Source: Kitasatospora phosalacinea | GTDB lineage: Bacteria; Actinomycetota; Actinomycetes; Streptomycetales; Streptomycetaceae | Reading direction: 5' to 3' | NCBI RefSeq assembly: GCF_030268885.1 | Contig: NZ_BSSA01000002.1 | Span: 372,001-436,000, forward strand | DNA: 64,000 nt | Part shown: piece after piece, positions 1 through 10,434 of the stretch | Position numbering within the stretch: position 1 is the stretch's first letter | Layout: each line of letters begins with the position of its first letter | Translations under genes and position numbers: made by a program | Notes under the pieces: model-generated | What the model saw: only the letters and a program-made list of their open reading frames with translations | Told to the model about the DNA's origin: nothing | Database searches by the model: none

Positions 1-1781
<1,781 letters not shown>

Positions 1782-1802
1782 CGTGAATACCTCCGGGGAG
1801 AA

Positions 1803-1823
1803 GTTGAGCAGTACGGACTCAAG
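1803..1823 (-). promoter_or_regulatory. HAIR operator, proximal copy (HspR site)
   Basis: GTTGAGC, 7 bases, ACTCAAG. This matches the HspR HAIR consensus CTTGAGT-N7-ACTCAAG at 12 of 14 arm positions. It lies 22-42 bases before the dnaK start, where bound HspR would block the promoter or early transcription. HspR itself is encoded outside the window in the usual operon order. Confidence 0.8.
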
Positions 1824-1854
1824 GATGCACGACCGATCGGGCCGCGTCAACGGC

Positions 1855-1875
1855 TTTGAGTCGGTGTCGCTCAAC
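1855..1875 (-). promoter_or_regulatory. HAIR operator, distal copy (HspR site)
   Basis: TTTGAGT, 7 bases, GCTCAAC. This second HAIR-like repeat is offset 52 bases (about five helical turns) from the first. Several HspR repeats upstream of dnaK are known in Streptomyces. The rest of the 1782-2096 gap holds the dnaK promoter and the start region of the divergent Fe-S gene; I could not place a -35/-10 pair with confidence. Confidence 0.75.
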
Positions 1876-2096
1876 TTTACTGAGCGCTTATGTCGCCGGA
1901 GCCGTCGCGGCTGCTCCGGGCGGGTGAGTCCTGGCTTAGTGACTGCCGCCATACCTTGAACATCTTCTGGCTGGGTGTTAATGCGCGGTAATGTCCGGCG
2001 CGTCGACCCTTGAAGTTACTGACCAGTACAATCCGGGGAGACTAGGGGAGCCCGGGAAGACGGAGACCGGGCCGGAGCCGCTGGAGACGGAGAGCG

Positions 2097-4310
2097 ATGC
2101 AGCTAGCAGCGATCGTCATCTCGCTGGTCACCTTCGTGATCGGCACCGCGCTCGCCGCCCGGGCGGCGCTGTACATCTACAAGGTGGTGCGCACCGGCTC
2201 GGCCGACGCCACCCGGTTCGGGCAGCCCGCGCAACGGGCCGCCACCGTGGTCAAGGAGTTCCTCGGCCACACCCGGATGAACCGCTGGGGCGTCGTCGGC
2301 GTCGCCCACTGGTTCGTCGCGGTCGGCTTCTTCTCCCTGGTGCTGACCCTGGTGAACGCCTTCGGCCAGCTCTTCGACGCCGAGTTCGTCCTCCCGGTCA
2401 TCGGCCACTGGCTGCCCTGGAACGTCTTCGTCGAGCTGATCGGCACCCTCACCACCCTGGGCATCCTCACCCTGATCGTGATCCGCCTGCTCAGCCTGCC
2501 CTCCCGGGCCGGCCGCAAGTCCCGGTTCGCCGGCTCGATCGCCTGGCAGGCCTTCTACGTCGAGTACACGATCCTCGGCATCGGCCTGTGCATCCTGATG
2601 CTCCGCGGCCTGGAGGGCGCCCTGGAGGGCGTCGACTCCTACGACCCGGCCTACCTGGTCTCGTACCCGATCGCCGCCGCCTTCCACGGCACCGCGCACG
2701 GCACCCTGGCCAACCTGGTCTACCTGTTCGCGATGCTGAAGATCTGCATCTCCTTCGCCTGGGCGATCACCATCGGCGTCAACCCCTCGATGGGCGTCGC
2801 CTGGCACCGCTTCCTGGCCTTCTTCAACATCTACTTCAAGCGCGAGGACGACGGCGCCACCGCGCTCGGCGCACTGCGCCCGATGACCAGCAACGGCGCC
2901 CCGATCGACTTCGAGGACCCGGCGGACGACGCCGTGTTCGGCGTCTCCCAGGTCGAGCACTTCTCCTGGAAGGGCATCCTCGACTTCTCCACCTGCACCG
3001 AGTGCGGCCGCTGCCAGTCGCAGTGCCCCGCCTGGAACACCGGCAAGCCGCTGTCGCCCAAGCTGCTGATCATGAGCCTGCGCGAGCACGCCTTCGCCAA
3101 GGCCCCCTACCTGCTGGCCGGCGGCGGCAAGTCGATGGAGGGCGAGGAGCGGGCCACCGCCGAGCAGCTCGCCGGCGTCCCCGCCGCCGCCCTGGCCGAG
3201 GCCGAGCGCCCGCTGATCGGCACCGCCGAGGAGAACGGCGTCATCGACCCCGACGTGCTGTGGTCCTGCACCACCTGCGGCGCCTGCGTCGAGCAGTGCC
3301 CCGTCGACATCGAGCACATCGACCACATCGTCGACATGCGCCGCTACCAGGTCATGATCGAGAGCAGCTTCCCGACCGAGGCCGGGACGATGCTCAAGAA
3401 CCTGGAGAACAAGGGCAACCCGTGGGGCCTGGCCACCAAGGCCCGCCTCGACTGGGTCAAGGAGCTCAAGAAGGAGACCGGCATCGAGGTGCCGGTGATC
3501 GGCGAGGACATCGACCCCGCCGAGGTCGAGTACCTCTACTGGGTCGGCTGCGCCGGCGCCCTGGAGGACCGGGCCAAGAAGACCACCAAGGCCTTCGCCG
3601 AACTCCTGCACACCGCGGGCGTGAAGTTCGCCATCCTCGGCAAGGAGGAGACCTGCACCGGTGACTCCCCGCGCCGCCTGGGCAACGAGTTCCTGTTCCA
3701 GATGCTCGGCGCACAGAACGTCGAGACCCTGAACGCCGCCCTGGAGGACGCGCCCACCAAGCGGATCGTCGCCACCTGCCCGCACTGCTTCAACACCATC
3801 GCCAACGAGTACCCGCAGCTCGGCGGCCACTTCGAGGTCATCCACCACACCCAGCTGCTCCAGCACCTCATCGACGAGGGCAGGCTGCTGCCGGTCAACC
3901 CGGTCGAGGGCCTGATCACCTACCACGACCCCTGCTACCTCGGCCGCCACAACAAGGTCTACACCCCGCCGCGCGAGATCATCGGCAAGGTGCCCGGCCT
4001 GCGCAACGAGGAGATGCACCGCCACAAGGAGCGCGGCTTCTGCTGCGGCGCCGGCGGCGCCCGGATGTGGATGGAGGAGCGGATCGGCAAGCGGATCAAC
4101 ACCGAGCGGGTCGACGAGGCGCTCTCCCTCAACCCCGACATCGTCTCCACCGCCTGCCCGTTCTGCCTCGTCATGCTCTCCGACTCGGTCAACGGGAAGA
4201 AGAACGAGGGCGCGGCCAAGGAGCACCTCAAGGTCGTCGACGTCGCCCAGCTGCTGCTGGAGTCGGTCAAGGCCACCCCGGCCGCCGAGGCGGAGCCGGT
4301 CGACGCCTGA
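2097..4310 (+). CDS. Membrane Fe-S oxidoreductase (HdrD/CCG-domain type)
   Basis: Predicted membrane-bound electron-transfer protein of 737 aa. The first ~240 residues contain five or six hydrophobic helices resembling the NarI-type cytochrome b fold. Two 4Fe-4S motifs follow, CTECGRCQSQCP near residue 300 and CTTCGACVEQCP near 391. The C-terminal half carries two cysteine-rich CCG domains of the heterodisulfide-reductase family (WVGCAG, CPHCF, DPCYLGRHN, GFCCGAGG, ACPFC). The physiological donor and acceptor are unknown; a menaquinone link is plausible for this architecture. ATG at 2097 follows a GGAG-rich stretch. It is divergent from dnaK and followed by a strong hairpin, so probably monocistronic. 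Confidence 0.9.
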   Translation: MQLAAIVISLVTFVIGTALAARAALYIYKVVRTGSADATRFGQPAQRAATVVKEFLGHTRMNRWGVVGVAHWFVAVGFFSLVLTLVNAFGQLFDAEFVLPVIGHWLPWNVFVELIGTLTTLGILTLIVIRLLSLPSRAGRKSRFAGSIAWQAFYVEYTILGIGLCILMLRGLEGALEGVDSYDPAYLVSYPIAAAFHGTAHGTLANLVYLFAMLKICISFAWAITIGVNPSMGVAWHRFLAFFNIYFKREDDGATALGALRPMTSNGAPIDFEDPADDAVFGVSQVEHFSWKGILDFSTCTECGRCQSQCPAWNTGKPLSPKLLIMSLREHAFAKAPYLLAGGGKSMEGEERATAEQLAGVPAAALAEAERPLIGTAEENGVIDPDVLWSCTTCGACVEQCPVDIEHIDHIVDMRRYQVMIESSFPTEAGTMLKNLENKGNPWGLATKARLDWVKELKKETGIEVPVIGEDIDPAEVEYLYWVGCAGALEDRAKKTTKAFAELLHTAGVKFAILGKEETCTGDSPRRLGNEFLFQMLGAQNVETLNAALEDAPTKRIVATCPHCFNTIANEYPQLGGHFEVIHHTQLLQHLIDEGRLLPVNPVEGLITYHDPCYLGRHNKVYTPPREIIGKVPGLRNEEMHRHKERGFCCGAGGARMWMEERIGKRINTERVDEALSLNPDIVSTACPFCLVMLSDSVNGKKNEGAAKEHLKVVDVAQLLLESVKATPAAEAEPVDA

Positions 4311-4324
4311 CACCCCCTCACCGA

Positions 4325-4361
4325 CCGGACCCCGGGCGCCCGCCGCGGCCCCGGGGTCCGG
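4325..4361 (+). terminator. Hairpin terminator after the Fe-S gene
   Basis: CCGGACCCCGGG pairs with the complementary arm ending at 4361, giving a 12-bp GC stem 14 bases after the stop codon. No U-tract follows, as is common in high-GC actinobacteria. Confidence 0.65.
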
Positions 4362-4420
4362 CCGTGCCGGGGCGGAACCGGCCGTACCCGGCCCGCGGAC
4401 GATGTCCTAGCATCGGCCGC

Positions 4421-5485
4421 ATGACTGCAGACGGGGGAACACCGGGGCCCGGCGGGCCCGCCCACCTGCCGCCGGTGAGCACCACGCCCGACTGGGCCGC
4501 GCTCGCCGAGGCCCGCGAGCGCGAGGAGCGCCGCCGCCGGACGCTGCGGGCCGCCGGCGGCGCACTCGCCGTCGCGGTGGTCGCCGGACTGGTCGCCGGA
4601 GCCCTGGTGCTCACCCGCCCCTCCACCACCCCCGCGGCCGCGCCCGTCGGCACCGCGCAGCCCGACGGCCCCGCCCCCACCGCCGACGACACGCCCGGAG
4701 CCGCGCCCACCATCGACCCCTCCGCCGGCCCTTCCACCGGCCCCTCCGCGGCCCCCTCCGCGTCCGGCAGCGGCAAGCCCACCGGCAGCCCGACCGGGAA
4801 GGCCACCGCCACCCCCGGCCGCGACAAGCAGCCCTCCGGGACGCCCGCCACGCTGCCCGGCCTGCTGCTGGGCGGCGGCGCCACCATCGGCCGGACCGAG
4901 GGCCACGACGGGCCCACCATGGTGCTCTACGGCAACGGCGTCGGCTGGGCCGACAGCCAGACCCCGGTGGTCGACACCTCCCGCTCCTTCACCGTCTCCG
5001 CGGTGGTCCGCAACAACGCCCCCACCGGCGGCCGGGCCGTCGTCACCCAGGGCGGCGACAGCTACTACTCCTTCTACCTCGGCCGCGACTACTGGGGCAC
5101 CCACAACCAGTGGGTCTTCAAGGTCCAGACCGCCGCCGGGGCCCAGGACAACACCACCTACCAGGCCTTCAGCACCGCCCCCGCCACCACCGGCCGGTGG
5201 ACGCTGCTCACCGGCGTCTACGACGCGTCCGCGAAGAAGATCCTGCTGTACGTCAACGGACAGCTCCAGCAGTCCACCCCGGTCACCGGCATCTGGCAGA
5301 CCACCGGCGGCCTGCAGCTCGGCCGGGTCCGCTACAAGTCCCAGTGGACGGACTTCTGGGACGGCGCGATCTCCGACGTCCAGGTCTGGGACCAGGCCCT
5401 GCCCGCCTCCGCCGTGGGCCGCCTGCAGGGCTCCGGGGGCACCACCGCGGGCACCGCCCCGGGGCGCTCCTGGCTGCTGCCGTAG
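4421..5485 (+). CDS. Membrane-anchored LamG-domain protein
   Basis: Protein of 354 aa. It has a short cytosolic head with a charged Arg-rich helix (residues 27-43), one transmembrane segment (about 44-64) and a long Pro/Ser/Thr linker to about 150. The extracellular C-terminal domain has the concanavalin/LamG signatures seen in bacterial surface proteins (RSFTVSAVVRNN, WTLLTGVYDASAKKILLYVNG, FWDGAISDVQVWDQAL). Such domains bind carbohydrate or wall polymer; the ligand is not deducible. ATG at 4421 is preferred because upstream codons in this frame antisense-match noncoding sequence and the hairpin at 4325-4361. No lipobox and no catalytic domain are visible. Confidence 0.85.
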   Translation: MTADGGTPGPGGPAHLPPVSTTPDWAALAEAREREERRRRTLRAAGGALAVAVVAGLVAGALVLTRPSTTPAAAPVGTAQPDGPAPTADDTPGAAPTIDPSAGPSTGPSAAPSASGSGKPTGSPTGKATATPGRDKQPSGTPATLPGLLLGGGATIGRTEGHDGPTMVLYGNGVGWADSQTPVVDTSRSFTVSAVVRNNAPTGGRAVVTQGGDSYYSFYLGRDYWGTHNQWVFKVQTAAGAQDNTTYQAFSTAPATTGRWTLLTGVYDASAKKILLYVNGQLQQSTPVTGIWQTTGGLQLGRVRYKSQWTDFWDGAISDVQVWDQALPASAVGRLQGSGGTTAGTAPGRSWLLP

Positions 5486-5687
5486 GGCGGGCGCGCCGAT
5501 CCGCACACCGGATCGACCAGGGCGGTGGCAACCGGACGCTGTTCGGGCAAATAGAGTATGCGGCGGAGCCGGGGAAAGGTCCGGCTCCGTCGAAGGCCAT
5601 GTCATGCTGCCTCGACCAGTTCCACCGAGCGTGCGCACCGGACCCTGTCGTGCCGGGCCGCCGGAATACGACCACGGGAGACAGCAC

Positions 5688-6836
5688 ATGACCCAGGCGA
5701 TCATGCTGGTCGGCGGGAAGGGCACCCGACTCCGCCCGTTGACCACCCACACGCCGAAGCCCATGCTGCCGGTCGCCGGCGTCCCCTTCATCGCCCACCA
5801 GCTGGCCCGCGCCGCCGCGGCCGGCGTCACCCGCGTGGTGCTCGCCACCTCCTACCTGGCCGAGGTCTTCGTCGACCACTTCCAGGACGGCAGCCCGTAC
5901 GGCATCGAGCTGGTCTACCTCACCGAGGAGGAGCCGCTCGGCACCGGCGGCGCGATCCGCAACGCCGCCACCGGCCTGACCTGCGGCCCCGACGAGCCGG
6001 TCCTGGTCTTCAACGGCGACATCCTCTCCGGCCTGGACATCGCCGCCCTGCGCGACGGCCACAGCGCCTCCGGCGCCGACGTGACCCTCCACCTCACCCG
6101 GGTGGCCGATCCGCGCGCCTTCGGTCTCGTCCCGACCGACCCGGACGGCCGGGTGCTCGCCTTCCTGGAGAAGCCGGAGACGGCCGAGCAGATCGTCACC
6201 GACCAGATCAACGCCGGCTGCTACGTCTTCACCCGCTCGGTGATCGACCGCATCCCGGCCGGCCGCGAGGTCTCCGTCGAGCGCGAGACCTTCCCCGAGC
6301 TGCTGGCCGAGGGCGCGCTGCTGCGCGGCGTCGTCGACACCTCGTACTGGCTCGACCTGGGCACCCCCGGCGCGTTCGTCCGCGGCTCCGCCGACCTGGT
6401 GCTCGGCAAGGTCGACTCCCCGGCCGTCCCCGGCCCCACCGGCGAGGCGCTGCTGCTGCCCGGCTCGACCGTCGACCGGGCCGCCGTGCTGGGCTCCGGC
6501 ACCGTGGTCTCCGCGGACGCCGAGATCGCCGCCGGAGCCATCGTCGAGGGCAGCGTGGTCCTGCCCGGCGCCCGGATCAAGGCCGGGGCGTACGTCAAGG
6601 ACTCCATCGTCGGCGCCTACGCCGAGATCGGGGAGCGCTGCTCGCTGGACGGCGTGGTGATCGGCGACGGCGCCGTCCTGGAGGCCGAGAACGAGCTCCC
6701 GGCCGGCCTGCGGATCGCCTGCGGCACCCGGCTCCCGGTCGGCTCCGTCCGGCTGTCCGCGGGCCCCGGCGGCTGCGAGGCCGGCCTGAGCAACGCCGCC
6801 GCGGTGCACGCGCCCGGCGCCCGCGTCAGCGGCTGA
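5688..6836 (+). CDS. Sugar-1-phosphate nucleotidyltransferase (ManC/GalU-like)
   Basis: Predicted to make an NDP-sugar from a sugar-1-phosphate and NTP, most like actinobacterial mannose-1-phosphate guanylyltransferases. The N-terminus shows the signature GGKGTRLRPLTTHTPKPM at residues 9-26, followed by FNGDIL (metal/nucleotide Asp) and FLEKPE. Residues from about 250 are hexapeptide-like repeats of a left-handed beta-helix (VLGSGTVVSADAEIAAGAI). The protein is 382 aa. ATG at 5688 has GGGAG 9 bases upstream. It would supply precursors for cell-wall glycans or glycosylation. Substrate specificity (GDP-Man versus dTDP/UDP-Glc) cannot be settled by eye. Confidence 0.88.
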   Translation: MTQAIMLVGGKGTRLRPLTTHTPKPMLPVAGVPFIAHQLARAAAAGVTRVVLATSYLAEVFVDHFQDGSPYGIELVYLTEEEPLGTGGAIRNAATGLTCGPDEPVLVFNGDILSGLDIAALRDGHSASGADVTLHLTRVADPRAFGLVPTDPDGRVLAFLEKPETAEQIVTDQINAGCYVFTRSVIDRIPAGREVSVERETFPELLAEGALLRGVVDTSYWLDLGTPGAFVRGSADLVLGKVDSPAVPGPTGEALLLPGSTVDRAAVLGSGTVVSADAEIAAGAIVEGSVVLPGARIKAGAYVKDSIVGAYAEIGERCSLDGVVIGDGAVLEAENELPAGLRIACGTRLPVGSVRLSAGPGGCEAGLSNAAAVHAPGARVSG

Positions 6837-6943
6837 CACCCCCCCGCACGGGGCCGGACCGCAGCGTCACAGGACGGCTGCAATCCGGCCCCGCCGCCAT
6901 GATCACCCGACGGGGGGTCAGCCGTTGCGGGTACCGTCGAGAC

Positions 6944-7939
6944 GTGGCTGGCAATCGACACGACGACGGACGGGGCGCCGACCCCCGGCACGGCTGGTCG
7001 GCACCCCGGACGGGCGCCCCCCAGAACGGCGACCCGTACCAGGGCGCGCCCACCGGCACCCCCGAGTACTTCACCGCCCCGCACCCCGCCCACCCGGGGC
7101 CGCCCGCCCCCGGCGACCAGCCCGGCCACACCAGGGCCTTCGCGCTCGGCGAGCAGCCGTACGAGCCGCACCCGTACGGCGGGCAGCCCTACGGGGACCA
7201 GCCGTACGGGGACCAGCCCTACGAGCCGCACCCGTACGGCGAGCACCCCTACCCGCCGGGCCCGTACGGGTACGGCTACGACCACGGCCGGAGCGGCGAC
7301 CAGGGCCACGACGGCTACGGCTACGAGCAGGCGCCCCCGGTGGACAACGTCGCCGTCTACCGGGCCGGTGGGCAGGCCGCACCGCACGCCGGCGGCCCCC
7401 GGCTGCCCTGGCGGGAGCTGCTGGTCGGCATCTACCGCCGCCCGAGCGCCACCTTCGACCGGATGCGCGACCACCAGGTGTGGCTGCCCGCGCTGTGCGT
7501 GTCGCTGCTGTACGGCGTGCTCGCGGTGTTCGCCATCGACTCCACCTACGACCAGGTGGTGCACTCCACCTTCGCCGTCGCGCTCTGGGCGATCGGCGGC
7601 GCCGCGCTCGGCTTCACGCTGGCCGGCGCGGTGCTCTCCGCGGTCACCTACGCCCTGGCCCGGCAGTCCGGCGGCGACGGCCCCTGGCAGTCCACCGTCG
7701 GCCTGGCCGCCCTGATCAGCTGGACCACCGACGCCCCGCGGCTGCTGCTCGCGCTCTTCCTGCCGGTCGGCAACCCCGTCGTGCAGGCGGTCGGCTGGGC
7801 GACCTGGATCGGCTGCGCCGTGCTGCTGACCACCATGGTGCGCCGGATCCACGACCTGCCCTGGGGCAAGGCCGCCGGGGCGGCCGCGGTCCAGCTGCTG
7901 GCGCTGCTGGTGCTGATCAAGCTGCCCACCCTGGGCTGA
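6944..7939 (+). CDS. Yip1-domain membrane protein with Pro/Tyr/Gly repeat head
   Basis: Protein of 331 aa. Residues 1-140 are hydrophilic and low-complexity, with repeated PYG/PYE units (EPHPYGGQPYGDQPYG type). The C-terminal ~190 residues carry about five hydrophobic helices, and the segment LVGIYRRPSATFDRMRDHQVW before the first resembles Yip1/YIPF-family proteins. The role is unknown; bacterial Yip1 proteins are poorly characterised membrane proteins. Start: GTG at 6944 gives the usual Streptomyces N-terminus, but ATG at 6899 in the same frame is possible and neither has a strong Shine-Dalgarno. The repeat-coding DNA at 7159-7270 is itself a tandem repeat and likely to vary between strains. 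Confidence 0.75.
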   Translation: MAGNRHDDGRGADPRHGWSAPRTGAPQNGDPYQGAPTGTPEYFTAPHPAHPGPPAPGDQPGHTRAFALGEQPYEPHPYGGQPYGDQPYGDQPYEPHPYGEHPYPPGPYGYGYDHGRSGDQGHDGYGYEQAPPVDNVAVYRAGGQAAPHAGGPRLPWRELLVGIYRRPSATFDRMRDHQVWLPALCVSLLYGVLAVFAIDSTYDQVVHSTFAVALWAIGGAALGFTLAGAVLSAVTYALARQSGGDGPWQSTVGLAALISWTTDAPRLLLALFLPVGNPVVQAVGWATWIGCAVLLTTMVRRIHDLPWGKAAGAAAVQLLALLVLIKLPTLG

Positions 7940-8009
7940 GGACGCGCCCGGACCCGTTTGTAGGGTGAGGTGGTTCCGCCCACCCTCACTTCCCGTCCGG
8001 AGCCCGCGC

Positions 8010-8903
8010 ATGAGCCTGCCCACCACCCACGTCAGCTTCCCGGCCGGGGCGGTGACCGGCGAGTCGCCGGTCCTCGCCGTGCACGCCCTGCCGGACGGCC
8101 GCACCGCGGTGGTCACCGCGGCCACCCCGTTCCACCCGGTCGACCACACCTGGCCCGACCAGCCCGCCGACCACGGCACCCTCACCCTCGACGGCACCGC
8201 CCACCCCGTCCTCGACTGCCTCACCGGCGCGCACGGCCCCGACGGCGAGTTCGCGGTCGGCAGCGACATCCCGGTCCGGCGCGGCGACGAGGACTGGGCC
8301 TGGCTGGTCCTGCACGTGCTGCCCGCCGGGGCGCTCGGCCCGGAGGCCGTCGGACGCACCGCGCAGCTTGCCGTCGACACCGACCGCCGCGCCGCCCTCA
8401 GCGCCGCGCACACCGGCTGCCACCTGCTCGCCCTCGCCCTCAACGCCGCGCTCGCCCCGCGCTGGCGCAAGGACCCCGGCCGCGCCGACGCCCTCGGCCA
8501 CCCCGACTTCGACAGCCTCGCCATGGACAGCTCGGTGATGGACACCGCCGCCAGCACCGACACCTACCGCATCGGCAAGTCCCTGAAGAAGAAGGGCTTC
8601 ACCACCGACGCCACCGACGCCCTCCCGGCCCTCGCCGACGCCCTGCCCGCCCTCACCGCCGAGGTCAACGCCCGCCTCGCCGCCTGGGTCGCCGCCGACG
8701 CCCCCGTCCGGATCGACACCCCCGGCCCCGAGCTCACCGCCCGCCGCCGCTGGCACACCGACCTCCCCGAGGGCCCGGCCGCCATCGCCTGCGGCGGCAC
8801 CCACCTCCACCACCTCGGCGAACTCACCGCCCTGCGCACCGAACTCGCCCTCTCCCCGGACGGCACCGAACTCACCGCCGTCACCACCCCCGTCCGCGCC
8901 TGA
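8010..8903 (+). CDS. AlaX-like alanyl-tRNA editing domain protein
   Basis: Protein of 297 aa with the fold signatures of the class II tRNA-synthetase additional domain found in AlaRS, ThrRS and free-standing AlaX. It has an HxxxH metal motif (HTGCH, near residue 133) and a CxxxH motif (CGGTH, near 261), which together would bind Zn2+ for hydrolysis of mischarged Ser/Gly-tRNA(Ala). The N-terminal loop, usually a Gly-rich GGGQPxDxG, is FHPVDHTWPDQPADHG here, so substrate handling may differ. ATG at 8010 has GGAG 8 bases upstream. Function as a deacylase is inferred from the metal motifs only. Confidence 0.72.
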   Translation: MSLPTTHVSFPAGAVTGESPVLAVHALPDGRTAVVTAATPFHPVDHTWPDQPADHGTLTLDGTAHPVLDCLTGAHGPDGEFAVGSDIPVRRGDEDWAWLVLHVLPAGALGPEAVGRTAQLAVDTDRRAALSAAHTGCHLLALALNAALAPRWRKDPGRADALGHPDFDSLAMDSSVMDTAASTDTYRIGKSLKKKGFTTDATDALPALADALPALTAEVNARLAAWVAADAPVRIDTPGPELTARRRWHTDLPEGPAAIACGGTHLHHLGELTALRTELALSPDGTELTAVTTPVRA

Positions 8904-8920
8904 CCCGCCCGCGCGCACGG

Positions 8921-8955
8921 CGAGGGCCGGCCCCGTTCACCGGGACCGGCCCTCG
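8921..8955 (+). terminator. Hairpin after the AlaX-like gene
   Basis: CGAGGGCCGG pairs with CCGGCCCTCG across a 15-base loop, 18 bases after the stop codon. It sits between convergent genes and could also serve dcd. Confidence 0.6.
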
Positions 8956-9033
8956 CACCGGGTGTCCGCGCCCTCGCGCCGGGCGTCCGTGCCCTCGCGC
9001 CGGGCGTCCGTGCCCTCGCGCCGAGTGTCCGCG
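8950..9033. repeat. Four tandem 21-bp repeats at the dcd 3' end
   Basis: Units begin at 8950, 8971, 8992 and 9013, each close to CCCTCGCGCCGGGCGTCCGT plus one base. The two central units are identical and the outer two differ at two or three positions. The array stops three bases before the dcd stop codon and overlaps the preceding hairpin arm. Its role is unknown; slippage-prone intergenic DNA is the simplest reading. Confidence 0.85.
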
Positions 9034-9036
9034 CCC

Positions 9037-9612
9037 TCAGACCTGCGTGCGGTGGAAGTTCAGGTAGGAGCGGGACGCCGTCGGGCCGCGCTGCCCCTGG
9101 TAGCGCGAGCCGTAGCGCTCCGAACCGTACGGGTGCTGGGACGGCGAGGAGAGCCGGAACAGGCACAGCTGCCCGATCTTCATCCCCGGGTACAGCTTGA
9201 TCGGCAGCGTCGCCACGTTCGACAGCTCCAGCGTCACGTGCCCGCTGAAGCCCGGGTCGATGAAACCCGCCGTCGAGTGCGTCAGCAGCCCGAGCCGGCC
9301 CAGGCTCGACTTGCCCTCCAGCCGCGAGGCCACGTCGTCCGGCAGCGTGATCACCTCGTAGGTGGACGCCAGCACGAACTCGCCCGGGTGCAGGATGAAC
9401 GCCTCGTCGCCCTCCGGCTCGACCAGCCGGGTCAGGTCCGGCTGTTCCTCGGAGGGGTCGATGTGGGGGTAGCGGTGGTTCTCGAAAACCCGGAAGAACC
9501 GGTCCAGTCGGACGTCGATGCTCGACGGCTGGACCATCGACGGCTCGAACGGGTCGATCACGACCCGCCCCTTGTCGATCTCGGCACGGATGTCGTTGTC
9601 GGAGAGCAGCAC
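9037..9612 (-). CDS. dcd: dCTP deaminase
   Basis: Deaminates dCTP to dUTP, feeding dTMP synthesis; a homotrimeric cytosolic enzyme. The 191-aa length and sequence match the family: N-terminus [11 protein letters not shown], the substrate region [19 protein letters not shown], the catalytic-loop segment [18 protein letters not shown], and the C-terminal GQRGPTASR lid. The start is GTG at 9610-9612, because the protein then begins exactly at the family N-terminus; the ATG farther upstream would add non-homologous sequence. The order zinc-ribbon gene, dcd, tRNA-Gly nearby resembles the arrangement I recall from other Streptomyces. Confidence 0.95.
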   Translation of the reverse strand: MLLSDNDIRAEIDKGRVVIDPFEPSMVQPSSIDVRLDRFFRVFENHRYPHIDPSEEQPDLTRLVEPEGDEAFILHPGEFVLASTYEVITLPDDVASRLEGKSSLGRLGLLTHSTAGFIDPGFSGHVTLELSNVATLPIKLYPGMKIGQLCLFRLSSPSQHPYGSERYGSRYQGQRGPTASRSYLNFHRTQV

Positions 9613-9631
9613 GCCCCGAGCGTACGTGCCG

Positions 9632-9662
9632 CGGGGCGGGCGCCCCAAAAGCGCCCGCCCCG
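9632..9662 (-). terminator. Hairpin between the zinc-ribbon gene and dcd
   Basis: CGGGGCGGGCGC pairs perfectly with its complement ending at 9662 around the loop CCCAAAA. It lies downstream of the 9684-9905 gene and upstream of dcd, so it probably separates the two transcripts. Confidence 0.7.
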
Positions 9663-9683
9663 TGGACCTGCTCCCGCGACCGG

Positions 9684-9905
9684 CTACGACAGCGACTCCA
9701 CTGCCACCAACCGCAGCCCGCGCGCCAGTTCGTCCGCCGACAGCTCCGACACGTCCGCCGGCACCGAACTCCGCAACCGCCCGCACCGCGGGCACCGCAG
9801 CAACCGCCCGGGCCCCAGCCGGCCCGCCTGCAGGTGCTGCATCGGGAACGCCGTCGTACTGAACACGTGCCCCTCGGCACAACGAACCACGGTGCGCTGT
9901 TCCAT
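9684..9905 (-). CDS. Small zinc-ribbon protein
   Basis: Protein of 73 aa starting [16 protein letters not shown] Cys/His pair near residue 9 (CAEGH) and CPRCGRL near residue 38 form a likely four-ligand zinc ribbon. The C-terminal third is a short helix. ATG at 9903-9905 fits, with a GGAAGGGG purine stretch just upstream. No function is known to me; such proteins could bind nucleic acid or a partner protein. Same strand as dcd but separated from it by a hairpin. Confidence 0.7.
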   Translation of the reverse strand: MEQRTVVRCAEGHVFSTTAFPMQHLQAGRLGPGRLLRCPRCGRLRSSVPADVSELSADELARGLRLVAVESLS

Positions 9906-10062
9906 CGGTCCCCTTCCCGTACTTCCGCCGACAGCGTCACATTAGGGGATCTACCGGACACCGCTCACCCAGGCTCGCCGCCACCGGGAACCCTGCCCTC
10001 ACCACCCCGCGGGATGGGGTACAGTGGTCCTTGATCGGGCCGTCACTGACGGGCCGTCAGAT

Positions 10063-10136
10063 GCGGGTGTAGTTTAATGGTAGAACATGAGCTTCCCAAG
10101 CTTAGAGCGCGAGTTCGATTCTCGTCACCCGCTCCA
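10063..10136 (+). tRNA. tRNA-Gly, anticodon CCC
   Basis: Complete cloverleaf: acceptor GCGGGTG/CACCCGC, D-arm with AATGGTAGAAC, anticodon stem TGAGC/GCTTA around loop TTCCCAA (anticodon CCC, reading GGG), T-arm GCGAG-TTCGATT-CTCGT, discriminator T and an encoded CCA at 10134-10136. The terminator hairpin follows within six bases. Its 3' half is the attachment site used by the element to the right. Confidence 0.97.
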
Positions 10137-10168
10137 GCAGAAAGCCCCAGGTCAGCGACCTGGGGCTT
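10093..10168 (+). repeat. Left attachment repeat (in functional tRNA-Gly)
   Basis: 76 bp from TTCCCAAG in the anticodon loop to GGGGCTT at the end of the terminator stem. It is identical to 13050-13125 except base 10121 (C here, A in the right copy). Confidence 0.9.
10142..10168 (+). terminator. tRNA-Gly terminator
   Basis: AAGCCCCAGGTC pairs with GACCTGGGGCTT around a 3-base loop and is followed by TCTTCGTT. It lies inside the 76-bp sequence repeated at 13050-13125. Confidence 0.85.
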
Positions 10169-10434
10169 CTTCGTTGTCCGGACCAATTCCGGGATCACGT
10201 GTCCCCGACGTGCCCTACGCCCGCCCCGAGGGGGCCGTGCCCCCGCCGAGCTGCCGGGCGATCTCGGCGTCCATGCCGTCGGCGATCTTCCGATCCCGCT
10301 CGCCGAGGAGGACACCAGCCCCGGCGGCAGCCACAAGCGGCTGGAGGAGAAGGGGTAGCGGCTCACCAAGTTCCGCGAGGAGATGGAGGCGCGGATGCCG
10401 ACGCCGGACCAGCACCAAGCCGGAAGCCGCGGAC

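Noticed and set aside
2103..4313. 736-codon open frame on the minus strand opposite the Fe-S gene
   Set aside because: High-GC codon bias keeps the antisense frame open. Composition is Gly/Val/Leu/Asp-rich with no motif, while the plus strand has clear Fe-S motifs.
8950..9033. CRISPR-like array
   Set aside because: The 21-bp units are contiguous with no spacers and no cas genes are nearby; simple tandem repeat.
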